Positions 24,164 to 35,359 of a stretch of 64,000 nucleotides of DNA are shown piece by piece. The DNA comes from Isoetes taiwanensis (taxonomy: Eukaryota; Streptophyta; Lycopodiopsida; Isoetales; Isoetaceae). The translations under genes were made by a program, and so were the position numbers. The notes below the pieces were generated by a model that made no database searches, was not told the DNA's origin, and was given only the letters and a program-made list of their open reading frames with translations. The stretch spans positions 5,680,871-5,744,870 of the forward strand of contig JAJEKV010000010.1 of assembly GCA_021234155.1 (NCBI GenBank), given 5' to 3'. Numbering within the stretch: the stretch's first letter is position 1; each line of letters begins with the position of its first letter.

Positions 24164-26330
24164 TCACGACATTCCATGAGGAGACAGGTCTGAAGGCCAA
24201 AGGCAATCATTAATCGGCATTCGGATTGCAAGAAAAATGGGGACGCCGCCATTTAAGGAGCTTAGCAAAATGCATTTGAGAGCAGCGCAAAATCCCGCTT
24301 GAAGATGGACGGAAGGATCGGGTGAGGTGGAGGCATTCTCGCAAGAAGGTGTCAAGACCATGAAGCGCATCCGTGCCGCGTTTGCCAACCACGCTCATTA
24401 GCAATGTAGATCCAATTGGTGGTGTTGTCGAGTGGCACCGTCTTCCCAATGTGAGCGGGCGAACAAAACGTGGATCCCAGGAGATCCGCCGAGATCTCGA
24501 GGTGGTGTCCAGCTTCGCATGACCATCCATGACCTTGGTCCAAAAAGGAAGGCGCCAATCGAAGTCGAGGAAACGGGACGTGGAGGTGCGCCCGGGGAAG
24601 CATAGGGAGAAGGAACCATGCCCGTGGTGGGTTGCTTGTCTCCCCGAATTGACTGACAAGATCCGGATCAAGAGCCTGACACCAACGATCCCAAAGAGAA
24701 GCAGAGAGCTGAGAGTTGACAGGAGGGCTATCCCATCCCGTGGGGACCGTCTTGCTATCCAACAGAGCGTTTGTAACTGATTGTAACCGGCGAGGTGTTT
24801 GCATAAAAATTTGTGCATAGGGAAGATCCTCGGGATGTCCTAGATACTTCTCGATTTGTTGCGGCCTTTCGCTTCGCCGAGAGAGATAAATGATTGGCAA
24901 GTTCGGGCATGTACTCTGATGAAGAGTTTGGGTCCGAAAGGATCCGCAAGATAGGGATTGTTATCCCTGAAGCACCCATTGCACAGTGGGGTCACCCTGG
25001 AAAAGCTGGCGTGGCCCATTTCCAAAGTGTTCCTGTGTATCACCCAGATAGAAATCATGAAATATGTAAGCCATGGGCTGAACCACTCTGAAGGTGATAA
25101 AGTCTGGATCGGCACAGTGTATGAGATCAAAAGGCGACAAAGGGCACAAACACAACCCTTTGTCTTCAATGGAGAGTTCCGCCAAATCCAGAAGAAAACT
25201 GCCTTTGCCGGGGAATATCCACGGGGCCATCGGCCGCATGCCACCGAAAAGGAAGAGGTGGCGTCGAGCAACCACATAATCGTGATAGCGAGGAGGGAAC
25301 TGGGGAAGTCAGCGGGCATTCGCGGAAGAATGGCAGTATGGGCGTCAAGTTTTGCTTGAGCCTCATCAGCAGACTGAATAGCTTGCTGCAGCTGTTGTTC
25401 GAGATCACGGATCCGGTTGTCCCTTTCGAGCAGCAGGCGTGACTGGTCACGGACCCGTTTCTGAGAAGTGTTGACCTGGGAGGAAGATTTCCCCGGTGTA
25501 TTGAGACGAAGCACGGCAATCTCCGCGTCATCCAGTATCTTCTGTTTCTGCACCTCTGTAAGCTGATCTTGAAGAGAGGTGAGCTGAGAGGTACAGTAGG
25601 TAGAAAGCCGAGCCGTCAAGGAGGCTTAACTTGGCGTCCGGGCTGAAAGATTTTGAACTTGAGTGCTGAAATTTTCACACAGTTCGGAGTACAAGGCATT
25701 GAGTTTAGCAATATCTGCGTCCTTGGTACTCAGGAGAGCGGCTTTGGACTTGTTGTGCTCCAATAAAGTCTGAATTTCGGACTGGAGCTGAGCCTGTTGA
25801 TCTGCGAGTTGGCTGACTTGAGCTTGTGTACTTTTGAGATCTGCATGAGCCTGTAAGAGAGCTTCATGCTTGTCTTGAAGTTTGGCCTCCAAAGTTGCAA
25901 CTTGGGCAGTTGCAGCTTGAAGGTCCTGGTGTACCGCAGGAGAGGCCTCTAGTGCGTTGAACCCGGCTCATAAGAGCGCCTTGGGATTCTTGTAACTTGA
26001 GCGGCTTGAGCATCCTGGCGATCTCGATACAACAAGCCCGGCGAGGGTGTTGTGGTGGTGGAGCTTCTTTGTTGCACGGTTTGGGATGTTTGGGAAAAAT
26101 GGTGTGAAGTGGATGGTGTAGCGGAGGAGGAGACAAGTGACATGGGTGTGACGTGGACATGACCCGATGGAAGACGGGCGTGAAGTGCCAACTTGGTGAG
26201 TGATTGGAAGGGGGCGAGTGGAATTATGAGAATGTGGTGGCCCACAAACGCGGGTATTCGAATGGACGGCTGGGTGTCTTAGGGATGGTGAACATCGACC
26301 AAGACCAACGGGATGGAGGTGGTTCTGCAC
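24164..26330 (-). pseudogene. Extra sense-strand ORF between pol and 3' LTR (coiled coil plus globular domain)
   Basis: After integrase, about 2.2 kb stays largely open on the sense strand. A Pro/His/Ser-rich start (26330-25950) is followed by a long coiled coil: 25892-25629 (KLQDKHEALLQAHADLKSTQ), an in-frame TAA at 25626-25628, then the same frame from 25625 (TSLQDQLTEVQKQK, RDNRIRDLEQQLQQAIQ). A globular part follows in shifting frames, with a WIFPGKGSFLLDLAEL-like segment near 25200 and LDNTTNWIYIANERGW near 24420. Element 2 carries a related ORF in the same place. The position resembles env-like ORFs of Athila elements, but I see no signal peptide or membrane anchor. Function is unknown. 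Confidence 0.6.
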
Positions 26331-26539
26331 CTTATTTGGGATCCGGGCAGAACCTTTACCATCTCCTGCGCATTACCTCTTGCTCCGAACCAGGAGTAGG
26401 GGTGTTGCCGCAGGACTTAGTAGATAGGGCTCGAGCCCATTTTTGTATATAGGCGGTGCCCATATGAAAATTTGGAGCTGCGCCCACATTTTTGTAAAAA
26501 ATCTCCACTATAATATAATATACCGCCTTTCTAGTCACT

Positions 26540-27688
26540 TTACGTGGTGTTTGCTTCATGAACTGTCTCTCGTGTGTTGATGTTCACTTTACGGTGATGA
26601 AATGCTTTGAGACGAAAACCATTAACCAATGTAGGTAATGGAGTGCCATCTAACTCAGCTAGTTGGAAAACGCTTGGTCTAACCACTTGAACAATTTGAT
26701 AAGGGCCAAGCCAACGAAACTTGAGTTTACCCGGAAAATTTTTGTACCTGGAATCATAAAGAAGAACCAAATCTCCTTCTTTGAATGTTTTTGTCTTCAA
26801 ACGTTTGTCATGTAAAGATTTTTGCAACTGTTGTCCATGAAGAACACGAATATAAGCATCCCTTCGAAGTTCATCCAACTGTTCTAATTGATAGACCCGT
26901 TCTTTGAGTGCAGCAGGTGGATTATGAGCAGTAGCCAGTTGAAAACGGAGTGTTGGAAGGATGTATTCAAACGGCATGAGAGCTTCCTGACCATAAACCA
27001 ATTTAAAAGGAGTGTGACCAGTAGCAATCTTGAAACAAGTATTGTAGGCCCAAAGAACAGTAGGAAGTTTTGTCTGCCAATCTGTGCGGGAAGCGTCACA
27101 AATTTTCTTGAGAATGGTGACCAGAGTTTTGTTGGTGCTTTACGCCAACCCATTGCCTTGAGGATAGTAAGGTGTGCTCTTGTGATGATGTATCGAGGGA
27201 GATAATCCGTCCGGCTCCTTGATAGTATGATTGATGAAATGAACACCACGGTCTTGACCAACACTCTGGGAAATTAATACGAATCAGCGTGATAATTTGT
27301 TGATAGAGGACTCTAGGCGTGCTTGCTGCGGTGTTATGCGGGAAGTGCACAAGCTTCCGCCCATTTGGTGGCGTAGTCGGTGAGAACCAGGGAATGTATC
27401 GAGACGCGAGTGTGCCGCGTAGAGGAGGATCTATAGGTCCCACAAAGTCCATTCCCCATTTCTTTGAAGGGAAGTGGCGTGGCGACCGGCGTCAAGGGAA
27501 GAGCGTCCGGGCGTGGGGGCGCCCCACCGGCCGCAAGCGTCACGCGTCTTGGCGTGGGTGTGAGCATCTTTGAAGAGCGTGGGCCAATAATACCCGGCTA
27601 GAAGGATTTTGCGTTGCGTGGTGTCACCATGAAAATGACCACCACAGGAGCCCTTGATGAGCTTCTCGAACAATGTCCGGAACTTCAT
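26540..27688 (-). pseudogene. Integrase region of gypsy element 1
   Basis: An HHCC zinc-binding part (GGHFHGDTTQRKILLAGYYW, near 27640-27570) is followed by the catalytic core with GMDFVGPI (first Asp, about 27450), DRGVHFINHT (second Asp, about 27250) and YYPQGNGLA. The next codon should be the catalytic Glu but reads TAA (27140-27142). It ends with YGQEALMPFEYILPTL and a long basic tail with KFRWLGPYQIV. No chromodomain follows. Earlier frame changes also occur. Confidence 0.85.
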
Positions 27689-28084
27689 GAGGTAGAACCA
27701 CGGCGTCGAAGGATGGTGTCCTTACCCTTTTGTAGAGATGTCCAGGCAACCATGGTGTAGTCACCGGACCTCCGGAGAAATTGATGCGGCGACGGGATTG
27801 TCGCTTGGCGAGAGAAGGCGTCTCGTCTTACGGTGGAAGAGCACCGGTGAGGAGGTACTGCTGAAAATCATGGAACCAATGTGGTGTTGCCGTGACTAAA
27901 AAGAGCCGAGAGCATCGGGAAAGGCGCCCGAGACCCCAATTGCGGGATCATCCGTTGTGGATCGCGTGAAAGATATCCGAACAACATGAGATTTGCCGAC
28001 CTTATGAAGCGATTTCAAAAGGAGCAAATTCTTGGAGAAGAAGGACCCAACGAGCAATGCGGCCCGTGGGCGTGGACTTGTTGA

Positions 28085-29384
28085 TCAAATAGAGGAGTGC
28101 TTGGTGGTCCACAAAGAACTTGATTTGACTGCCCAAAAGGTAATGACGGAAGCGTTGGACGAGAAAATGAGACCCAAAGCTTCACGCTCAGGTGGCGTAA
28201 TAGTTGCGCTCATGTAATTGAGTTTTCGGCTGGCGTAGCGATTTGGTTTGTCAGTGTGCGCATCATATTCTTGAGAAAGAACAGCTCCAATAGCAAACGC
28301 CGAGACATCGACATGAACATGAAAGGGCTTGTCCCATTGAGGAGGAACAAGAACCGGTGCACGAAAAGCGAAGCTCAATTTGTTGGAAAGTAGCTTCCTT
28401 TGGGAATTCCAAGCCGGTGGATTCGTCACTCGTGAGTTTATGAATGGGATGCGCAATGGCTGCTAGTCCGGTATGAAGGTGGAGTAATAATTGACCTTAC
28501 CCGGGAAAGAGCGTGTCTCCTTGATATTGGCTGGTGCTTGAGCCTTGAGCACACAACCGATTTTGGCGGGGATCGTGGTGATACCGCTGCTCGACAACAT
28601 GGCCTAAGAACACGGAGGTGACGCAAAAGGTGCATTTCTCGGGATTGAGACTAATGCCGGACTCATCACATTTACGGAAGGCGAGTTCCAATTTATCCAA
28701 ATGGTCAGCCATGGGCAGCTGTGGGCGAGAAGTCATCTTGAAAAATTTGCAAGAAGGGATTTTCCTTCATGAAATCATGAAAAACGAGAGCATGATGCGT
28801 TGAAACGTTGATGGAGAGTTTGATAGTCCAAAAGGAACCACCTTGTAGGCAAAAGTGACTTTACGGGGTGGTGAAAGTGGTCTTGAGTTGATCGAGTCTT
28901 TGATGGAGATCTGATTGTAGCGGAAAAACCATCCATAAAGGAGTACATCTCATGTCCACCACTTCTTCGTAACTTGGTGCGTGAAGGGAAGTGGAAAATG
29001 ATCACGCCCGTGGCTTGATTGAGTTTCCGATAGTCCACACTGCACGCGGATCTTACCATTGTGCTTAAGGGCAATGGCGATGGGGCTCACCCATTGAGAA
29101 TGTTTGACCTCATAGATCAAACCTGCAGCAAGGAGTTTGTCAATTTCGCCTTTGACGCGATCCACGGTAATTAGGGTTGAGCATGTCTTGTCGTTGCTAC
29201 ACTCGGGTCGTGCATCGATTTGGTAGGAATGGTGAGTTCCCCAAGCTTTTGTTGATTCCGAAGATCTTTGTAACCGTGGTGAAAATGTGTTTGAATTTTT
29301 GAAGCGCTTTGACGGCCCTATTACGATAAGGAGCGGAAGATTTGCAGCAATGCGGGACGGGTTGATTGTTGCCAACGTCCACAA
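28085..29384 (-). pseudogene. Reverse transcriptase and RNase H of gypsy element 1
   Basis: RT begins with DKLLAAGLIYEVKHSQWVSP and VDYRKLNQAT. The active site reads FQDDFS (codons at 28732-28743). SGISLNPEKCTF and FLGHVV follow. RNase H starts with FHVHVDVSAFAIGAVLSQ (first catalytic Asp) and RKLNYMSATITPPEREALG. The pieces lie in three frames. The FxDD form, instead of YxDD, fits plant Tat/Athila-like elements. Confidence 0.88.
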
Positions 29385-29668
29385 TCGACCGAGTCTGAAT
29401 ATGGGGTATTACCGAGTATCCGGACAATGTGTGCGGGGAGGTTGGAGCATAACCGGATCGCGTGGCACTGCGTGGTGAAAAAGAGAGGTTGCTCGGTTTC
29501 ATCTAGCGAGAGGTTGCTTCATGACGGCGTGTACATCAACGGGGAGTTGCGGGGAGGTTCAGCATCCGAAAAGTGATCAACGCGTTGGATTCGATTGCAA
29601 AGGGAGGGGTAGGGTCAAGCAAGGCAGCCACAGCCTGGTCCTGATCAAGAGTCATTTCTCCCCAAGGA

Positions 29669-30196
29669 TCAGCATATTCGGGGTAGGATGACAGAGGCAT
29701 ACTTCGCGGTGGAGCCTGAACTTGATAAATATTCTGAGCTTCTTGAATCGATTAATGCGAGAGAGGGTTCCGCATTGTCAACGAAATGATCCCACTTTGT
29801 TTGCAAGTCCATGGTGGCATTGAGATGACCATCAGTGATGACTAACTGGTCCGTGGCCCAGTAATGGATACTCTTTGCCTGGCGGAGAAAAGGTCTGCCG
29901 ACCAGCATTTCATAGTCACCTGGATCTTCGCCAGCTTTCCAAACTCCAAATTCCATGGGAAAGCGGAGATCACCAATGTTGATGTGAAGAATAGGTGTGA
30001 CGCCTTGAGGTCTCGTGATATGGCCATTAGCCAATTTGATGTCATATGGGGCACGAAAGAGTTGTGTGATGCCCATTTGTTTGCGGAGTTTATCCGTGAT
30101 GAGATTGACTGCGCTACCTCCATCGATTTGAACATGGTTGACTTGCTGATTTCCCACCGTGGCATGGACCGTGGGTGTAGAGGTAGCCAGCCCCAA
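29669..30196 (-). CDS. Retropepsin-like protease of gypsy element 1
   Basis: An open frame of 175 codons with VQIDGGSAVNLI (catalytic Asp motif, near 30124), YDIKLANGHITRPQG and YEMLVGRPFLRQAKS, the usual protease order. It is part of the gag-pol frame rather than a separate gene, and lies between gag and RT. The block is well preserved. Confidence 0.85.
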   Translation of the reverse strand: MGLATSTPTVHATVGNQQVNHVQIDGGSAVNLITDKLRKQMGITQLFRAPYDIKLANGHITRPQGVTPILHINIGDLRFPMEFGVWKAGEDPGDYEMLVGRPFLRQAKSIHYWATDQLVITDGHLNATMDLQTKWDHFVDNAEPSLALIDSRSSEYLSSSGSTAKYASVILPRIC

Positions 30197-30690
30197 CTAA
30201 AGCGGTTGGGAGTGGTAGCTGGTCCTTAAGAGCGGGACGAAGTTTTAAAATGGTTGCCAAGCTTAAAGGAATTTTGATCTTGGCGAGCTCCTCTTGGAGT
30301 TCGAGAGGTACATGAGAAAACGGATCTGCTGGTTCCACTGGTGCGGGAGTGCGTGGCAGGGAAGCAGCAACTTCTTTGAGTAAGTCAACCTCGGCTGCAA
30401 TATTGGGATATGTCTGAGAGCGTGGAGGTTGAGATGTTGAAGGAGTATCTTGTCTTTGTTGAGCTCTAGTGGTGGCATGAACATTTGCCAATGTGCTGCC
30501 TTTTCGGCTTGCATGAGGTTCAAAATGCTTTGGCGAACTTTGGGCATGACATGTGGCATGAGCTTTTCCAAGTCGGGTGCAAAGTGAACCTTTTTTCGCC
30601 CTCATGAGGAATGGTGTCAACCGCAAAAGGCAGGTTGCGTGCCCTTCGGAATAATAGTCAAGGGGCGTGATGCCTTGGTGCGGCGTGAAA

Positions 30691-32460
30691 CTAAAACCAA
30701 CCCAATTTGACTACCGGATTTGGAGGATTAAGTGCCCGAAAAATTTCCTCTTGGGCTTGTTGATCCAGGTGAGGTTGATTTTTTGGAGCTGGTTGATAGC
30801 GTGATTGCCGAGGCGCTCTTGGTGGCTTCTTAAGAACTGGTCGGGCCTTGTTTGCCATTAGCGAGCCGAGTTGGTAAGCCGTGGAGGCGGACCGATGTGG
30901 TCCGATTTGTGCCGAAGTCGTACGAACTTGTGGAAGTTGAGGACACCGTGGTGGTATGACCCCATTCTTGACGGTGATAACACCGAGCTTTAGAAGGATC
31001 AAAAGGAGGACGTTGGTTGGATCCCCGGTTTGGTCCCCATTCTGCGATAGAGTTTGCGGCTGCACTTTTGAAGAGGTGGCTGGCGATAGTGCGATTGTTC
31101 TTTGAGGTGTGGTTTGCACTTGATAAACCATTTTGTTCTTGAACGGTGTGGGATGAGTGCGAGTGCACTCTTCCGCGGGCATGATTGCACATGTTGCATC
31201 TCTTGCAATGAGGCGGGCCATTGGTGGAGTTGCACTCATTGGCTAAATGGCCTTGGTATTTACAAATATGGCACCAGATTTGATGCTACTGGGATTAGCG
31301 TGTTGAGGCTGAATGTACCGTTTGTGGAACCATGAGGTGGAATGAGCGGAGCTCTTGAAGAGCCACGCCTCGGGAGGAAACATTGACGGAGTGATTGACA
31401 AGGTCGATAGCCTGCTCCAAAGTTTTTGGACGCAGGTATTCAGTCATGAGTCGAATAGCGGGAGGAAGTCCTTGGAGAAACCAGACCAAAATCCGCTACG
31501 TGTAGGGTACTCCTTGAGCTTACTTAGCAGAATGTGAAGTCGATCCGCAAAATCCCGGGCAGACTCCGTGGGCTCTTGTTGAAGTTCATTGAGTTGCTTG
31601 AGATGAAGTTGATCATCATCCGTGGTCCCGTAATGAGACAGAAAAGCAGTGCGCATTTCGGACCAGTCTTGTTTCCAATGGCTTTTGTTGGACATGAGCC
31701 ATTGATGAGGAGAGCCACGCAGGGTGGTGGAAAAGATGTGGAATTTCAGTTGAGGTTGCGCGTGACCATTTAGGACAGCTAGAGCCTCAAATTCTTCCAT
31801 GTGGGCCTGAGCACTTTGGTCTAACGGTTTGCCTTTCGTGTTGCCAAAGGTGGGATAAGTCAGTTTCAGAGTCTGAAAGGTAGATGTGAAAGTGCTGGGC
31901 TGGACAGGAACAGTATAGTGAGGATATTGAGGTTGAGGTGGATGTGGCATTGTGCCTGAAGGACCCTGATGAAGGGGTGACTGCGGTTGAGAAACTGAAG
32001 TAGCTGGAGCATTGGTTTTGAGATCTGTAAGGTTGTAAACAGGAAGAGCAGTGGGAAACGAGGGGAAAGAATATTCCCGGTAGGCTAAAGGAGACATGTG
32101 GATAGCCGTGCCCACCCGGGAGATGATGGTTCTTGGCGAAGAGGCGTATGGCCTGAAGAATGATGGATGTAGGCATGTTCAGGGGTGTGAAAGTACGGTT
32201 GAGAAGGTTGAGCCTGATAAGGCTCCTGATAGTGATGAGGGGACTGAGGTTGTGAGCAATGCTTGCACGCTTGGGGCGGGGAACCGAGGGGACGACCGGA
32301 CACGAGGGTGGGTGGCTGGATCGAGCCCTAGACCAAGATGGCCTCCCTCTATGTCATAAGCGCATCCATACATGTCGCGAACATTTTCCGACGCTGATGG
32401 GCTTCCAAGCGAGGCCGTCTGAGAAAGGAGTTCTTCTGGCGTGAAATTACGGACAGACAT
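30691..32460 (-). pseudogene. Gag polyprotein of gypsy element 1
   Basis: It starts at the ATG at 32460 (MSVRNFTPEELLSQ), 47 nt into the interior from the 5' LTR. A Pro/Gln-rich N-terminus leads into the capsid-like retrotrans_gag domain (HIFSTTLRGSPHQWL, WKQDWSEMRTAFLSHYG, about 31800-31500). A zinc knuckle, CHICKYQGHLANEC (31232-31273), is a perfect CX2CX4HX4C. A second knuckle (CYHRQEWGH, about 30965) has Arg in place of the second Cys. Frame changes separate the blocks. Confidence 0.85.
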
Positions 32461-32507
32461 GGCGACAGAAGAAAGTAGGATAAAATCAGACCCGGCAGCG
32501 GCGGCGG

Positions 32508-33096
32508 TGTTTGGGGTCCAGGTTCGGGAACTCGGAAGACAGCCCTCCGTGAGGACCCGTGGATCTAACAGAGAGTCCGGGGACTATGTCACGGATTTGC
32601 AAGAAGAGAAGAGAAAAAAAGAAGAAAAACAGAACAAATGAGAGAAAGATGATAAGCTTCCTTGATATCAATGATGAAAATACATGAGCTCTCGCAATAG
32701 AGAGAAAACTGAAAGGAGACAAGACTCAAAACTCATCTAAAAACTTATGTGCTAACTCTACTCATATATATAGTACAATGGCCTTGGGCCCAATATAGAC
32801 ACTCGACCGATCTCGGTGCCGTCACTCGAAGGAGGCCTGATTTTGCAGGAATGTTGGCGGTGCCTCATGAAGTGCCTAGAATCACGCCGACGCCGACGCT
32901 GGCGAGGACGGGTCATCACTTGTCCGGAGCGGGCGCCTCTTGTTGACAGCCACCTACGCTTTGATCGCGTGGTCTCGCCGCTGGTCTTCGCTGAGCCTTG
33001 GATGTCCGGACGACCGTATCGATCGAGGATCCTTGAGCTTGACCACGTCCGTCAGATGCATGAATAGTCCTGCACTGGGAGGCACAGGGACTAACA
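32508..33096 (-). repeat. 5' LTR of gypsy element 1
   Basis: 589 bp; it pairs with 23333-23925. Inside it (minus strand) the gag leader starts at 32507. No standard initiator-Met primer binding site (TGGTATCAGAGC) follows the LTR; the sequence is CCGCCGCCGCTGCCGGG instead. Confidence 0.92.
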
Positions 33097-33299
33097 ACAA
33101 GAAATCTTGAGGGTTATATGATTCTTCGCAATCGCGTTTGAACGAGTCGAAGAACTCGCTTTTTCGTTGTCAAGGCATTAGCCCAACAGAAACTACCCGC
33201 CATTGTGGACACGCATGGCTGAAACCGTTAGCGTGAAGAAGACAAAACCTAAGGAGGTACTGCCGTGCACTAAAAAGACTCCTCATCCGCCAGCATCGA

Positions 33300-33790
33300 G
33301 GAAGTTGACCGTGAAGTCGAGCAAGGAAAGTCGCGACAAGGGAAAGTGAAGAGAAAGGATCACGAAGATCCCGATAAGGAAAAGAAAGAGAAGAAGGAAA
33401 AGGAAAGAAAAGGAAAAGAAAGAAAGGAAGGACGGGAAGAAGAAAGACAAGAAAGACAAGGAAAAGGACGGAAAGGGCTAAGGAAGAACAAAGTGGACAG
33501 AAAAGGACGGAGAGGAAAGGGAATCGTGAGGCAATAGAAGGGAAAAAGAAGAAGAAGCACAGCCGAGACCTCGAGAAGGAGAGAACACCTAAAAAACAGG
33601 AGGAGAGAGACTGGACTCCAAGTCCCATCGGAAGTGGTGGTGAAGTTCCTCCAAGCCCACCACATATCCAAGATTCTCATGAGCACACCAGCCAAAAGGG
33701 TCCCCATTAAGAAGGCAGAGCTAAAAGAAGCTAACCTTAAGAATAGCTCAAGACTTGCTCGAGGTGCCCGCAAATCTTAAGGTGGAAAGA
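33300..33790 (+). pseudogene. Lys/Glu-rich exon of the ParB/methyltransferase-like gene
   Basis: A purine-rich stretch encodes a highly charged region (DPDKEKKEKKEKERKGKERK), then VPSEVVVKFLQAHHISKILM and TPAKRVPIKKAELKEANL. It is continuous with the exon interrupted at 23332 once element 1 is left out. Such a charged linker often precedes a folded domain; here the ParB-like part follows. At least one frame change is visible. Confidence 0.45.
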
Positions 33791-34001
33791 TCGAGGAGGA
33801 GAAGACGGCAGAGAGAACACGTTATGAAGATCATTGACCACGCAGGATCTTTTTCCTCCGGGCATCACATTTATAAAACGAATAAACGGTTCAGCCTATA
33901 TCAAGGGCCTACAAATCGACATCTAGGCCAAGAAATATGGAGCACGTGAAGACCTTAGTGGAATCCTTTCAAAGAGATCCACATCGGGGTGTTCCTCCGT
34001 G

Positions 34002-34386
34002 GACGTGATTCCATTCAATCCCCTCACAAAGAAACTACATCCTTGGAAAACCGAGGATGACCTCATGGAGATGCACTTTTACATAGTGAATGGCAATCAT
34101 ACATTATGGCCGCCGGCTTGTATGTAAAAAGACTGCAAGACAAATAAGTCCCAAGAACAAATGGCAAAGATTTATGAGTATCGGAATTGCCGACTCTTTG
34201 TTGCACGGCACGGTGGACGAGCAAGAGTGCCTCGCGGCTTTCAGTTGTGAAGTCAATGATATCATTTGCCAAGACTATCTTCAAGGAGCCTTTCATTGAT
34301 AAAATAACCCACTGCGGCAACAATATGCTCTTTGCGGGAAGCTCCGATCCATCGGACGCTGGGCAATCTCGCCGTAACCATACAAG
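34002..34386 (+). pseudogene. ParB/sulfiredoxin-like domain exon
   Basis: DVIPFNPLTKKLHP and then HFYIVNGNHTLWAA match the ParB/Srx pattern: a target-setting strand, then 'I-x-NGNHR-x-AA'. A one-base shift follows after NGNHTLW. SIGIADSLLHGTVDEQECLA and a donor AAG/GTACAT at 34386/34387 follow. ParB-like domains bind or cut DNA or hydrolyse CTP; which applies here cannot be told. The domain assignment is from motif shape only. Confidence 0.45.
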
Positions 34387-34419
34387 GTACATCGTGTTTT
34401 AATTTTACGCTAGATTAGC

Positions 34420-34548
34420 AAATGGCGCCCGGGCGCCATTTCTTCATTAAATGGCGCCCGTGCATTTGTCATTTCTTGAAAAGCTCGGCCGCCATTTGTG
34501 GCGCTTCACGGCGCCATTTCCTCGGCAAATAGTGCCACGGCGCCATTT
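34420..34548. repeat. GGCGCC palindromes in the intron after the ParB-like exon
   Basis: 34420-34441 is a perfect 22-bp palindrome with the centre GGCGCCCGGGCGCC. Partial copies follow at about 34450, 34508 and 34527-34548. The intron runs 34387-34590 (GTACAT ... TTTCCAG). The same family fills intron 1 and the upstream region. Confidence 0.85.
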
Positions 34549-34590
34549 CATAATCGTTTGCATTCAATACTAACTTCTTGTTGTTTCCAG

Positions 34591-35324
34591 CGTTATCTGG
34601 CTTTGGCTGAAGTTACCATGCGTGGTAAGCACCCGAAGGATTTCAGCCAGTGGGTCTTCATGCCAGAGGATATTTTTTAGCTATTCGTGTCCCTATGGAA
34701 CTTGTGGAAATCTTGCAAGCTAACAGATAATAAGGGATGAGACTATTATACAGAATCGGGCAAAAGAGTCGACTACTTCCGGTCGGACCTACCCGAGTGC
34801 ATCGCGGGGTATGGACTATGAAGACCGCCGGATTTTTGTTCCGTGAGGAGGCCGGATGGGAATACCTACGTGAAGGTCACCTCTGATTATACAGGTAAGC
34901 ACTTCTTCAAGACAAGGGCAAAGACACTACGATCTTTATCGTTCTTGAAGAAGGAGATTTTTGAATATGTGAGGGATAATTTTCCGAGGAAGTTTAAATC
35001 CTTCACTGATCTAAGTGCTGCCGTGGCGGGCTTCGAGGACAGCGACCTGATTTCCATGGCCACCCTGCATAGTAAGTGGGTTGAAGTTGGCGTGACCAAG
35101 GAAGGCGTTTTCGATAGCGTGCCACCGCCTTTGGCAAAAATATATACATAATCTTTGTCTTCTGCAGAGGGAGGATATCGAAGACTTCCGTTCGGCGGTT
35201 GAACTTCTTGACGCGGGGGCAATTTGTTTGCAATCCCTCGCATCAGCCTCCTTGATAGCCCCGGACACTAGAGCCATCACTCCAATGTGGGACAAGACCA
35301 CTCTCTCTAATTTCTTTGATACTG
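34591..35324 (+). pseudogene. Middle exons of the ParB/methyltransferase-like gene
   Basis: An exon from 34591, after a good acceptor, encodes YLALAEVTMRGKHPKDFSQW and, beyond two stops, YVKVTSDYTGKHFFKTRAKT and EIFEYVRDNFPRKFKSF. Another exon, 35168-35324, sits between TCTTCTGCAG and G/GTATGT and encodes REDIEDFRSAVELLDAGAI and PMWDKTTLSNFFDTG. The family of this central part is unknown to me. Clean splice sites show it was a real spliced gene. Confidence 0.5.
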
Positions 35325-35359
35325 GTATGTAAAGAACTCCACGGTGATTCTTTCGATAG

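Larger units (their letters stand above)
23333..33096 (-). mobile_element. Ty3/gypsy LTR retrotransposon 1 (Tat/Athila-like), 9.76 kb
   Basis: A complete-length element on the minus strand with LTRs of 593 and 589 bp (TG...CA) and the 5-bp target duplication ACAAG at 23328-23332 and 33097-33101. Order on the minus strand: gag, protease, RT, RNase H, integrase, an additional ORF, polypurine tract, 3' LTR. The FxDDFS form of the RT active site, a GQEALMPFEYI-type phrase after the integrase, and the absence of a chromodomain point to the Tat/Athila side of Ty3/gypsy. It is inserted in an exon of the ParB/methyltransferase-like gene. Frames carry many small breaks, so it is not autonomous as read. 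Confidence 0.93.

Noticed and set aside
24529-25359. Plus-strand frames inside gypsy element 1
   Set aside because: They are antisense to the extra ORF, whose coiled-coil pattern and homologue in element 2 support the minus strand.
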